Assembly: GCA_963825585.1 (NCBI GenBank)
Contig: CAWGTX010000006.1
Coordinates: 496,001-560,000 of the forward strand
Direction: 5' to 3'
Length of the DNA: 64,000 bases
DNA from: JAOUGY01 sp963825585
Lineage (GTDB): Bacteria > Actinomycetota > Acidimicrobiia > Spongiisociales > ZC4RG35
A program made the position numbers and the translations under genes. The notes beneath the pieces are model-generated. The model was not told the DNA's origin and did no database searches. It saw only the letters and a program-made list of their open reading frames with translations. Shown here one piece after another: positions 56,644 through 64,000 of the stretch. Numbering within the stretch: the stretch's first letter is position 1; every line of letters begins with the position of its first letter.

Positions 56644-58119
56644 TCAGTCGTACACCCCCGCCAGGAAGGTTCCCTGCTCTCCGACGACGCACAGGAACGC
56701 TCCCGCCGAGGTGATGATCTGATAGCGGTCGACCGGGCTCTCCCCTTTCCACCACGAACCGGTGAGACGCCAGGGCCCTGCCCAACCGGTCACTGGTTCC
56801 CAGCGGGTCCCGAGCCTGACCCGTACCGGCATACCCCCGTCCCATTCGACATCCAGGGGACGCTGGGTGGGTGGGACCAGTGCCGGTGTGGGCGAGGGTG
56901 TTGCCCCGGGCCACGGGGCACCGGGATCCCGTTCCACCGCTTCCACCTGCTCCCCCCACGTTCTCCAGGCAACCCGTTCCGCCGGCATCCGCCCGCCCTG
57001 GGGTACGGCTTGCAGCACCGATTCCGGGCCCACCAGGGCCTGCGCCCGGGCGAGCGCCCGTTCGGCTTCGATACGCGACGAGACGTCCTCGAACATCCCG
57101 AGCTGACGTCCCGCACCCGAGAGGTCGGAGGGATCGAGCCGAATCCGGACCACACCTCCCGGTATCTGCCCCGACTCGACCCAGGCCCGTGCCTGCCACC
57201 ACACCCGGTCGGCCAGAGCGGGTTCGGAGAACGGATCGGTGGATCGCCACACCCGCACCCTCACGGTCCCGTCGGCCGCCTCCATCTCGATGGCCACACG
57301 GAACGGCGACATACCGGCCCTTCGCAGCCCATTGATGAGCCGGGCCGCCAACGCCTTGGCAGCGAATGCCATCTGATCCATCGACTCCAGCGGCTCTTCA
57401 TACAACGCCTCGACCGCCAGTTCCGGCGGAATAGACCTCGGCTGCACCATCCGATCGTCGCCATGCGCTAGCCGATGCGCCGCCAGACCTTCGGAGCCGA
57501 ACCGCGAGGCGAGCGCCTCGCGGGGAAGCCCGGCCAATGCCCCGAGTGTGGTGACGCCCAGCCAGCGGAACACCGAGACGATATCCTCATGGCCGTCCCG
57601 GGCGAGGGTTTCGACGTCGAGCGATGCCAGAAATCTTCGGGTGTCCTCAACCAGCAACGGTTCACCCGGAACCGCCGAGCGCGCCGCCCAGGAGGCGGCG
57701 AACGGGCCATCAGCGAGTCCCAGACGGACATCATGACCGGCGGCCGAGAGTTTGCCCCACACCAGATCGAGCACCTCCTGCTCCCCGCCGTAATAGCGGA
57801 CGGCACCGGCGACAGGGATCATCACCGTGCCCGGATCGACCACTTCGACCCGGGGGATGAGCTCCTCCAACAGCGCGACGACCGGTTCGAAACGCCGCGC
57901 CTCCTCACCTGCGTCGCGGGCGAGGACCGTCGCACCCGGACAGATCGCCTCGGCCTTACGGCGGGCCATCCCGACTTCGACTCCCCCATCCTGGGCCTCG
58001 GCGGATGCGGCAACGACGCGGGCGTTGGCACCGGCATCGACGACCAGCACCGCCCCTTCAGACGGCGCGTCCGCTCTGGACAACGCCCAGTCCGGAAACC
58101 ACACGCACAGCGTTCTCAC
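56644..58119 (-). CDS. imuB: ImuB, inactive Y-family polymerase-like mutasome subunit
   Basis: 491 aa. Y-family fold without the catalytic acids: the usual DxDxF start reads LCVWFPDW and the SxDE motif is replaced by PVAGAVRYYGG. A beta-clamp-binding motif, QLGMF, lies about two-thirds along. ImuB bridges the clamp, ImuA' and DnaE2 in SOS mutagenesis. GTG at 58119 is preferred because GGAGG is 6 nt upstream; the ATG at 58125 abuts that site. It overlaps imuA' by 62 bp. dnaE2 is not in the window. Confidence 0.9.
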   Translation of the reverse strand: MRTLCVWFPDWALSRADAPSEGAVLVVDAGANARVVAASAEAQDGGVEVGMARRKAEAICPGATVLARDAGEEARRFEPVVALLEELIPRVEVVDPGTVMIPVAGAVRYYGGEQEVLDLVWGKLSAAGHDVRLGLADGPFAASWAARSAVPGEPLLVEDTRRFLASLDVETLARDGHEDIVSVFRWLGVTTLGALAGLPREALASRFGSEGLAAHRLAHGDDRMVQPRSIPPELAVEALYEEPLESMDQMAFAAKALAARLINGLRRAGMSPFRVAIEMEAADGTVRVRVWRSTDPFSEPALADRVWWQARAWVESGQIPGGVVRIRLDPSDLSGAGRQLGMFEDVSSRIEAERALARAQALVGPESVLQAVPQGGRMPAERVAWRTWGEQVEAVERDPGAPWPGATPSPTPALVPPTQRPLDVEWDGGMPVRVRLGTRWEPVTGWAGPWRLTGSWWKGESPVDRYQIITSAGAFLCVVGEQGTFLAGVYD

Positions 58120-58753
58120 CTGCATCCTCCACTTCGATGCGACGGGTGATTCCCGCCGCCCCCTTGCCCGAGATCTCGAGCACCAGCCTTCTCCGACCCA
58201 ACCGCCCGTGGCCTGCCGCCACACCCTCCCAGACGACCTCGACCGCCCGCATCCGCAGATGTGTGACTCCCGAGGGCAGTTCTCCCCGCAGCGGCCGCAG
58301 CACCGTCCGCATCTGGCGCGCCCGGATGAGCGCTGCCAATCGACGCAGATCCTGTTCCCGCACCCCGGTCGGCACCTCGGCGTACATGGCGGACACCCCC
58401 TCGCACAATGCCGCCGCCACCTGGGGCCACACCTTCGGATCCGGGCAACGAACCACCACCAGCCGCTCCGGATCCACCCCCACCTCCCATGCCGCTGCCG
58501 GCGACATCCACCCCCGCATGTCGAGAACGACCACCGGTGCCATCATCGAGGGCCCCGCCAGCATCCGGTATCCGATCCGGGTCAGCCCCATCCCCGCCGG
58601 CCCGCTCAACTCGACGATTCGTCCGGGCTGCAACACCAGCGGATCGTCGGAGACCTCGATCACACGCGTCGACAGATCCCACCGGTCAGGACCTGACACA
58701 GCATCAGCTCTCGTATCTCTCGTTCCGGCTCTTGCATCAACGAATGACGGCAC
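58058..58753 (-). CDS. ImuA'-type RecA-fold mutasome subunit
   Basis: 231 aa. Degenerate RecA-like core: the P-loop reads GPAGMGLT, with Leu in place of Lys, and APVVVLDMRGWMSP and LVVVRCPDPKVWPQV resemble the strands that follow. Such ATPase-dead RecA-like proteins preceding imuB are ImuA'. GTG at 58753 is chosen because CGAGGAG is 6 nt upstream; the ATG at 58804 would place the LexA operator inside the coding region. Cotranscribed with imuB. Confidence 0.82.
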   Translation of the reverse strand: MPSFVDARAGTRDTRADAVSGPDRWDLSTRVIEVSDDPLVLQPGRIVELSGPAGMGLTRIGYRMLAGPSMMAPVVVLDMRGWMSPAAAWEVGVDPERLVVVRCPDPKVWPQVAAALCEGVSAMYAEVPTGVREQDLRRLAALIRARQMRTVLRPLRGELPSGVTHLRMRAVEVVWEGVAAGHGRLGRRRLVLEISGKGAAGITRRIEVEDAGENAVRVVSGLGVVQSGRAV

Positions 58754-58781
58754 CCACAACTCCTCGACCGTCATCACTGTA

Positions 58782-58797
58782 TCGAACACATGTTCGA
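58782..58797. promoter_or_regulatory. LexA operator (SOS box)
   Basis: TCGAACACATGTTCGA is a perfect 16-bp palindrome and an exact match to the actinobacterial LexA consensus TCGAAC-N4-GTTCGA. It lies 29 bp upstream of the imuA' start, over the promoter. Confidence 0.93.
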
Positions 58798-58833
58798 TCC
58801 TCAAGAGCGCGAAAAACGGGACGCTGGAAGCAC

Positions 58834-58868
58834 CGAGCGAGAGGCGAGGGGCGAGGAGCCAGAGAGCG
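58834..58868. repeat. Heptad repeat array (GAGGCGA-like x5)
   Basis: CGAGCGA, GAGGCGA, GGGGCGA, GGAGCCA, GAGAGCG in tandem, degenerate but in 7-bp phase. It lies between the imuA' promoter and the stop of the glycosylase gene at 58889. Confidence 0.6.
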
Positions 58869-58888
58869 GAACCTCATGACGCGAGTAC

Positions 58889-59788
58889 CTACCCGCGGCG
58901 CTCCTCGAGTTCCTCGAGGGTGGCGGGCCAGTCGTCCTTGAGCAGCCGGGAGAGGGATCTGTCGGCCAGGAGCTTGCCACCCGTCTGGCAGGTGGCGCAG
59001 TAGTTGGTCTCGTTCGAGGCGTAGGAGATCCGTTGGATCGGTGACCCGCAGCGCGGACATGCTTCGCCGAACTTGCCATGAGCCGCCATCTCTGGTCGAA
59101 AGGCGGTCACCTTGGTGGGCCACCCATCACCCACCTGTGAGCGCATCAGGTCGGTCCAGGCGTTGAGGGAGGACCGAACGGCCTCGTACAACCGCCCGAC
59201 CTCGGCGGAGTCGAGTTGCCCGGTTCGCTTGACCGGCGAGAGTCGGGCCTCCCACAGGATCTCGTCGGAGTAGGCGTTACCGATGCCCGAGAACAGCCGG
59301 GGATCGGTGAGAGCCCTCTTCAGCGTGCGGTTCTCCCGTCGGAGCGCCGCTTCGAACTCCGCCAACGACACCTCCAACGGTTCGACACCCCCACGATTCT
59401 CCGCATCCACGTCATCACGGGATCCGAACACCCAGACACCGGCACGCTTCTTCGTGCCCTGCTCGGTGAGGATGAGCGTGCCGTTCTCGAAATCCCAGGC
59501 AGCCAGCCCCACCTTCCTGGCGAGCGTTGCCCCGGGCTGGTCCTTCCACTGGAGTCGACCGGCGATCATCAGATGGATCACCAGGTACCGATCACCCTCG
59601 AACTTCCAGACGAGGCGTTTGCCCAGACGTTCCAGACCGAGCACCCGCAGCCCCTGCAACTCGGTGTGAGGAGGTCGGAACGTCCGGAGAAGACTCGGCG
59701 AGGCCACGCGGAACCGCTCGAGGACCCGACCGGTGACACGCCGCTCGAGGGCCTCCAGGTACACCACCACGTCGGGGAGCTCCGGCAC
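58889..59788 (-). CDS. Fpg/Nei-family DNA glycosylase (MutM-like)
   Basis: 299 aa. PELPDVVVYLEAL gives catalytic Pro2-Glu3; KRLVWKF the conserved Lys; the helix-two-turn-helix is LFSGIGNAYSDEIL; the C-terminal zinc finger is CPRCGSPI and CATCQTGG. It removes oxidised bases such as 8-oxoguanine or formamidopyrimidine. The PELPDV start departs from canonical PELPEVE, so it belongs to a divergent Fpg/Nei subgroup. GTG start with TACGCT ending 7 nt upstream. Second glycosylase of this family in the window. Confidence 0.9.
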   Translation of the reverse strand: MPELPDVVVYLEALERRVTGRVLERFRVASPSLLRTFRPPHTELQGLRVLGLERLGKRLVWKFEGDRYLVIHLMIAGRLQWKDQPGATLARKVGLAAWDFENGTLILTEQGTKKRAGVWVFGSRDDVDAENRGGVEPLEVSLAEFEAALRRENRTLKRALTDPRLFSGIGNAYSDEILWEARLSPVKRTGQLDSAEVGRLYEAVRSSLNAWTDLMRSQVGDGWPTKVTAFRPEMAAHGKFGEACPRCGSPIQRISYASNETNYCATCQTGGKLLADRSLSRLLKDDWPATLEELEERRG

Positions 59789-59940
59789 CCGGTCCAGCGT
59801 AGTTGGCCGACTATCATCGCTCGGGCCGAGGGGTCGGTGGGTTGGGTCCCTCCCCCGGTAGACACGGCCAACAGTCCATCGCACACCACCGGAGTGGACC
59901 GAGGCCCGCCACCTCGAGAAGCAGCAGGGAACCAACCAGC

Positions 59941-60540
59941 GTGCGACCCACCACAACCGCGACGATCATGGCGAAGGGCGCTCTGACCGCGGCCGGCCTG
60001 GTCACCACCATCATCGGCTTCATCGTTCGGGCACGGGGTTACGGAAGCCTGTTGAGCACCGAGCCGGCCGACCCCGAACTCGCCCGCGTTGGCGCATGGA
60101 TCCTCGCGGTCGGCGCCGTGTGGCTCATCCTGACGGTCGGGGCCTGGCTGATCACGCCAGGCGTGTGGGACGTGATCGCCCCGTTCCTGGTCGGGCTGAT
60201 CCTGTCGTTCTCGATCCTGGCCACGCTCCTCCTGTCCGCTGCCCTGACGCTCACCGGACGGCCCCCGATCATCGACCCGTCGGCCGCAGTGCCCTGGCGA
60301 GTGGCGTTGACGGTGGCGGTCGTGGCCATCGGTTTCGCACAACTGGCGATCGCCCAGGCCCTTGTCGGGCGGGAGCCGCCCGTGCCGCGTTCTGGGATCT
60401 GGCGGCTGCGGGCGTCGGGTGCGCTGGTTCTGGTCCTCGGTGCCATGGCCGCATGGACCTCACCGCCTGCGTTGGTGGCTGCGCTCACGATGGCATCGCT
60501 GGTGTACATCACCATCGAGCTCGTGCCCCGCGGCAGTTGA
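59941..60540 (+). CDS. Integral membrane protein, unknown
   Basis: 199 aa with five likely membrane segments (about 15-35, 52-75, 82-103, 123-147, 160-195). No family recognised. GTG at 59941 with AGGGA about 9 nt upstream is preferred; the longer version at 59803 adds a low-complexity non-hydrophobic extension. Convergent with the DUF3592 gene. Confidence 0.65.
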   Translation: MRPTTTATIMAKGALTAAGLVTTIIGFIVRARGYGSLLSTEPADPELARVGAWILAVGAVWLILTVGAWLITPGVWDVIAPFLVGLILSFSILATLLLSAALTLTGRPPIIDPSAAVPWRVALTVAVVAIGFAQLAIAQALVGREPPVPRSGIWRLRASGALVLVLGAMAAWTSPPALVAALTMASLVYITIELVPRGS

Positions 60541-60556
60541 CCGAATCGCGCCGCCG

Positions 60557-61048
60557 CTACCCGACGTTCCTGGCTCGAGGAGTCCGGCGGCGTACCCTTC
60601 CCGATCCGACAGGATGGCGCCGAAAGAGCAGCCAGGTTGCCACTCCCGCCGCGATCATCACCAACGCCGATCCCAGCAGGATGATCGGCCCCGCCCACAC
60701 ACCCCAGAACGAGTCCACGATGGCGCGTGTGGGATCGTCAGGCGGGTAGAGCACATCGATCGTGTCGCCCAGGGCAGGGACCTCGTCACCTTCCCGCGGC
60801 CCGGCCCAGAACCGCGTAGGGATGCCCTCAGGGGAGGGGAACTCGATCTGCGGTTCCAGCCGATCCGGCGCCCCGAAGAACATCGAGTAGTCGTCTTCGA
60901 GATCCACCACCACGCCCTCTACCGCGACCCAACCGCCCACCACCCGACCCGAATGAACCGTCCACACCAGTCCCCCGACCAGCGCCACGATGCCGGTCAC
61001 CGCGTAGAGAGCGAGGAGCAGCTTCCGCAGACCGCTGCCGACACCCAC
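60557..61048 (-). CDS. DUF3592-like membrane protein
   Basis: 163 aa. An N-terminal membrane segment (about 8-32), a beta-rich outside domain with VEGVVVDLEDDYSMFFGAP and GDTIDVLYPPDDPTRAIVD, and a C-terminal membrane segment (about 120-145): the layout of DUF3592. The GTG at 61048 starts just upstream of the preceding stop region; the zinc-ribbon gene ends at 61051, so the two are adjacent and coupled. Confidence 0.75.
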   Translation of the reverse strand: MGVGSGLRKLLLALYAVTGIVALVGGLVWTVHSGRVVGGWVAVEGVVVDLEDDYSMFFGAPDRLEPQIEFPSPEGIPTRFWAGPREGDEVPALGDTIDVLYPPDDPTRAIVDSFWGVWAGPIILLGSALVMIAAGVATWLLFRRHPVGSGRVRRRTPRARNVG

Positions 61049-61050
61049 GT

Positions 61051-61437
61051 TCAGGGTCCGTCCCAACCGGGTCCGATGCCACCGGGGTCGAGCGGATGGA
61101 GCGGCTTGGGGGTTGCCGTCCGCCCACAGGTTTGGCACTTGGAGTCGGCAGGGAGCAGCCGCGCGCCACATCCCGTGCACTTCTCGACCGTCGAGGCCTG
61201 CTGCTCCGCGCGGCGCCGGGCTTCATCGACGAGCCTGATCAGTTCCTCCTCGTTGTGGCCGTCGGCCACGAGCACCTCCCACATGACGCCGGTGAGGAGC
61301 ATGAGACGTTCCATGCGCTGTTCGAGCTCGGCGAGTTGCCGATCGAGGCCCACTCCGGCGAGACCGGGAGCACTCGTCATGGAGACCGCTTTCGAAGCGA
61401 TCCGCTGGCCCATCACGAACCCGACCATCCACGACAT
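61051..61437 (-). CDS. Small zinc-ribbon protein
   Basis: 128 aa. A helical, Glu/Arg-rich middle (about 30-85) precedes a C-terminal zinc ribbon, CTGCGARL followed by CQTCG. No family assigned; may bind nucleic acid or act as an adaptor. ATG at 61437 with TACGAT 8 nt upstream. Operon with the DUF3592 gene (2-bp gap). Confidence 0.68.
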   Translation of the reverse strand: MSWMVGFVMGQRIASKAVSMTSAPGLAGVGLDRQLAELEQRMERLMLLTGVMWEVLVADGHNEEELIRLVDEARRRAEQQASTVEKCTGCGARLLPADSKCQTCGRTATPKPLHPLDPGGIGPGWDGP

Positions 61438-62012
61438 GGACGGGCATCGTACCGGGGCTTCAAGCCGTGAACAGAGGGCAACACCTCGAACTCGCCGCGA
61501 AGGATCTCGCCGTGCCCCGCCTGCATCCAGTCGTCGATGACGGCCGCGTACAGCGAGCGGAAGTCGACCCTGTGGACGAGATTTCCGTCGGGGTCCAGAC
61601 GCACCAGGCTCGGGGGCTCGCCGTAGCGGCCGCCCCGCACCCGATTGCCGATGACGAAGTGCGCGCCGGCGGTTCCGTGATCTGTGCCACCATCGTTGTC
61701 CTACGGTCGACGGTCGAACTCCGAGGTCGTCATCATGACCACCACGTCGTCGGCCACTCCCGCGGACTCAACGATGTGGAAGAAGTGTCCGACTCCCCGA
61801 TCCAACGAGCCCATGAGAGCGGTGTGGCGTTCGCTTTGTCCTTCGTGGGTATCGAAGTCGACGTTGCCGTGCACGTAGACGACCCTGGCGTCCACGCCGG
61901 AGGCGACCAGTGCGCCCGCCAGAGCGAACTGACCCTCTAGGGAGTACGCGTCCACCTCCAACCGGCGGAGTTCGGCGGCCAGTCGATCGAGACTGCGTTG
62001 GAGCCTCGCGTA
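61413..62012 (-). pseudogene. DUF1501-family gene remnant (N-terminus lost, internal stop)
   Basis: About 200 codons in one frame match the C-terminal half of DUF1501/sulfatase-like proteins: YARLQRSLDRLAAELRRL, VDFDTHEGQSERH, VMMTTSEFDRRP, then TAG (about 61701), then DNDGGTDHGTAGAHFVIGN and YAAVIDDWM. The reading frame is continuous except for the stop. The N-terminal half is missing: coding begins exactly where a response-regulator fragment ends. The last codons overlap the zinc-ribbon gene. Confidence 0.85.
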
Positions 62013-62173
62013 GGAACCGCCCGGTCGAGCACCAGGCAGTCACAGTGGTTCACGTCCACCGAGAGCTCGGCCGCCGGCATGTCTCCGACGACGTCGACCG
62101 CGAAGCCGCTGGATCGCAAGCGACGCTCTAGGGCTCCGCGCAGCTCGGCATCGTCCTCGACGACCAGGGCACG
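62012..62173 (-). pseudogene. Response-regulator receiver fragment
   Basis: 54 codons with ALVVEDDAELRGALERRL and CLVLDRAVP, the first half of a receiver domain through the phospho-acceptor Asp. No start codon is in place (the conserved start is preceded by GAA CGT), and the rest of the domain and output module are absent. Joined to the DUF1501 remnant with a 1-bp frame change. Confidence 0.8.
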
Positions 62174-62174
62174 T

Positions 62175-62933
62175 TCACAATCTCCTGTGCCGGAGTGCTG
62201 GATTGATCTGCCGCACCTCATGGAGGCGCGTGTACTCGATCTCCGCCACACCCCAGGCAGGGTTGTCACCGAGTTCGGTGAGACGCTCCCCCATGGGCCC
62301 GACCACCATCGAATGCCCTGAGTAACCCGACCCGCACAAACCGGTAGCCACCACGTAGGCCGAGTTCTCGATCGCTCTGGCCGTCACGAGCGTCGCCCAG
62401 TGATGCAGCTTGTGGGGCCCGGCGATCCAGCCTGCCGGGATGACGATGACATCGACCGTCATGGCCCGGAACAACTCCGGGAACCGGAGGTCGTAACACG
62501 TCGCCAGCCCGATCGTGAGGCCATCCATCGTGAAGGTGACGGGCGTCGGCTCACCGGGGAGGACCCGGTCGGATTCCCGGAACCCGAAGGAATCGAAGAG
62601 GTGGATCTTGCGGTACGTGGCGATCAATGCTCCGGTGGCGTCCACGGCCACCAGTGTGTTGGCTGGTCGGGAGTCACCTTTGACCCGTTCCCACATGCCG
62701 GCGACGATCGTCATCGACAACCGGCGCGCCAATTCGGCGATGCCCGTCACGAACGGGCCATCGAGCGGTTGGGAGATCGCCGCCAGATCGACCGACGGTC
62801 GGAAGTCGTGCATGACTCCCTCGGGCAGAGCCGCCATCGCCGCTCCCTGACCCGCCACCTGCTCGAGATACGGAGTGACCATCCCGAGAACACCGTCTGT
62901 GACCGACTGCACCTGGATCACGGCGACCTTCAT
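62175..62933 (-). CDS. Carbon-nitrogen hydrolase (nitrilase superfamily)
   Basis: 252 aa. Catalytic Glu in LPEGVMHD, Lys in TYRKIHLFDS, and Cys in GLATCYDLRFPELFR. The closest look is to the NIT2/omega-amidase and deaminated-glutathione amidase branch, but the amide substrate is not certain. TACCGT at 62946-62941 on the minus strand ends 7 nt before the ATG, a leaderless pattern. Confidence 0.9.
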   Translation of the reverse strand: MKVAVIQVQSVTDGVLGMVTPYLEQVAGQGAAMAALPEGVMHDFRPSVDLAAISQPLDGPFVTGIAELARRLSMTIVAGMWERVKGDSRPANTLVAVDATGALIATYRKIHLFDSFGFRESDRVLPGEPTPVTFTMDGLTIGLATCYDLRFPELFRAMTVDVIVIPAGWIAGPHKLHHWATLVTARAIENSAYVVATGLCGSGYSGHSMVVGPMGERLTELGDNPAWGVAEIEYTRLHEVRQINPALRHRRL

Positions 62934-63019
62934 CGGGGGGACGGTAGCCAGCGACCGGGCAACCGGAAGCCCTCCCTGCGACGACTGAAGCGCTCCCCGC
63001 ACCTGCCATCATCGGGCCG

Positions 63020-64000
63020 ATGCCCGACTCCACCATCGTGTACACAGACGGCGCATGCTCCGGAAACCCCGGCCCGGGTGGCTGGGCCTGGGCGGTACCC
63101 GACGGACCGTACGCCAGCGGCGCCGAACGTGCCACCACCAATCAACGGATGGAGCTGATGGCGGCCCTCGACGCGGTTCGCAGCCTCGAAGGCCGACTCG
63201 AGGTCGTGAGCGACTCGACGTATGTCGTCAACTGTTTCAAGGACAGTTGGTGGGAAGGCTGGATCAAGCGGGGATGGGTGAACAGCCAGAAGAAGCCGGT
63301 CGCCAATCGCGACCTGTGGGAACCACTCATCGAGATCGTGCGGGCACGCCCCATCACATTCCGCTGGGTCAAAGGCCACTCGGGCGACCACTGGAACGAC
63401 GTGGTCGACAAACTGGCCGTGGAAGCGACCGCCACCCAGACGGGAAGGCGTGGAGGCGAGCCCGCCACCGACCTCGGCGAGGCGGACGCCCCCGGTATCG
63501 GGTCGGCACGGGCCGGTGACCGGGAGATCGACGGGCACACGTTGTTGGTGGTTGGCCACCGTCCCCCGGAGCTCGGTGGCTACGGCGACACCGAGACCGC
63601 CCGGGAGGTCCGACGACGGCTGGGGGCGGTGATGACGGCCAAGGCCGACATGGAACCCGATCTCGTGGTGGTCACCGGAATGGCTCTCGGAACCGAGACG
63701 CTGGCCGCCGAAGCCGCGGCCCTCGTGGGCGTCCCGTACGTGGTCGTGCTTTCACACCCTGGACAGGAGGATGCCTGGGCCGACCAGTCCAAACGTCTGT
63801 TCCGTCACCTCCTCGACGGTGCCAAAGACGTGATCACCCTCCAGCACCGCTCCCCCGCCAGCCGGCAGTTGGCCGCCGCCGCCTTCGCCCGCCGTGACGC
63901 CTGGCTGCGTCGCAATGCGGACGAGGCGATCGCGGTGTGGGACGGCAAGGAGACCTACGTCGGTCGAACCGTCAAGAGCCTCCAGAACGAGCTCGGCGAA
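63020..64000 (+). CDS. rnhA: RNase HI fused to a SLOG-like (DUF1273/YpsA-type) domain; C-terminus beyond window
   Basis: 327 codons present. The N-terminal 150 residues are RNase HI: YTDGACSGNPGPGGW (Asp), NQRMELMAAL (Glu), VVSDSTYVV (Asp), WVKGHSGDHWNDVVDKLA (His/Asp), so all four catalytic acids are there. After a Gly/Ala-rich linker (about 150-178) a second domain begins: LLVVGHRPPELGGYGD, VVVTGMALGTETLAAEAA, SHPGQEDAWADQSKRLF and LRRNADEAIAVWDGKETY, resembling SLOG-family nucleotide-binding proteins. The ATG at 63020 has no clear Shine-Dalgarno. The gene runs off the window end. Confidence 0.85.
   Translation, partial: MPDSTIVYTDGACSGNPGPGGWAWAVPDGPYASGAERATTNQRMELMAALDAVRSLEGRLEVVSDSTYVVNCFKDSWWEGWIKRGWVNSQKKPVANRDLWEPLIEIVRARPITFRWVKGHSGDHWNDVVDKLAVEATATQTGRRGGEPATDLGEADAPGIGSARAGDREIDGHTLLVVGHRPPELGGYGDTETAREVRRRLGAVMTAKADMEPDLVVVTGMALGTETLAAEAAALVGVPYVVVLSHPGQEDAWADQSKRLFRHLLDGAKDVITLQHRSPASRQLAAAAFARRDAWLRRNADEAIAVWDGKETYVGRTVKSLQNELGE

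Overview
The window is dense, GC-rich bacterial chromosome from an actinobacterium. An uncultivated acidimicrobial-type lineage is my best guess. Supporting signs are a RamB-type regulator facing aceB-aceA, a mycothiol-type TIGR03084 protein, an F420-type LLM oxidoreductase, an actinobacterial LexA box, and many leaderless promoters (TANNNT about 6-8 nt before the start codon). No rRNA, complete tRNA, CRISPR array, insertion sequence or prophage was seen. Two long genes (lhr, plsC) are each broken by one apparent extra base, which fits either a draft or metagenomic assembly or recent decay.

Layout. 1-4.1 kb: rimO (cut by the window edge), an exported alpha/beta hydrolase, a PHP phosphatase, a small unknown gene and a GNAT protein. 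4.2-9.8 kb: a glyoxylate-shunt locus with a class II GAPDH-like enzyme, aceA and aceB, and divergent ramB. 9.8-14 kb: a small unknown protein, a GNAT protein and a three-gene 2-oxoacid dehydrogenase operon (E1 alpha, E1 beta, E2). 14.1-19.3 kb: ftsK, and dapA overlapping rnj. 19.3-26.7 kb: thioredoxin-TPR protein, lipoprotein, cyclophilin, aldo/keto reductase, half-size AbrB membrane protein, an M16 peptidase-dapB pair and a DUF4230 protein. 26.7-33.5 kb: a CobT-like VWA protein with a CobS-like AAA protein whose ATPase motifs are altered, then LOG, TIGR03084, BtpA and HD-GYP-like proteins.

33.6-42.5 kb: lhr (frameshifted), nei with an internal 24-bp minisatellite, DUF971 and DUF4032 genes on back-to-back promoters, a DegT aminotransferase and a satD pair. 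42.7-46.3 kb: a DivIVA-like gene and a five-gene operon of two roadblock proteins, two DUF4388-like proteins and a small GTPase. This is the most system-like cassette in the window. 46.4-54.9 kb: fused B12 mutase icmF, an MFS transporter, an LLM oxidoreductase, an SGNH hydrolase, 5-formyl-THF cyclo-ligase and plsC. 54.9-59.8 kb: an RGG-tailed DEAD-box helicase, an SOS-controlled imuA'-imuB cassette and a second Fpg/Nei glycosylase. 60-64 kb: small membrane and zinc-ribbon proteins, decayed remains of a DUF1501 gene fused to a response-regulator stub, a nitrilase-family hydrolase and an RNase HI fused to a SLOG-like domain.

Intergenic spaces repeatedly carry short arrays with 7-bp periodicity, and three of them form long inverted repeats. 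Together the genes describe an aerobic heterotroph able to grow on acetate or fatty acids (aceA/aceB/RamB) and branched-chain acyl units (oxoacid dehydrogenase, IcmF), with inducible mutagenesis and base-excision repair.
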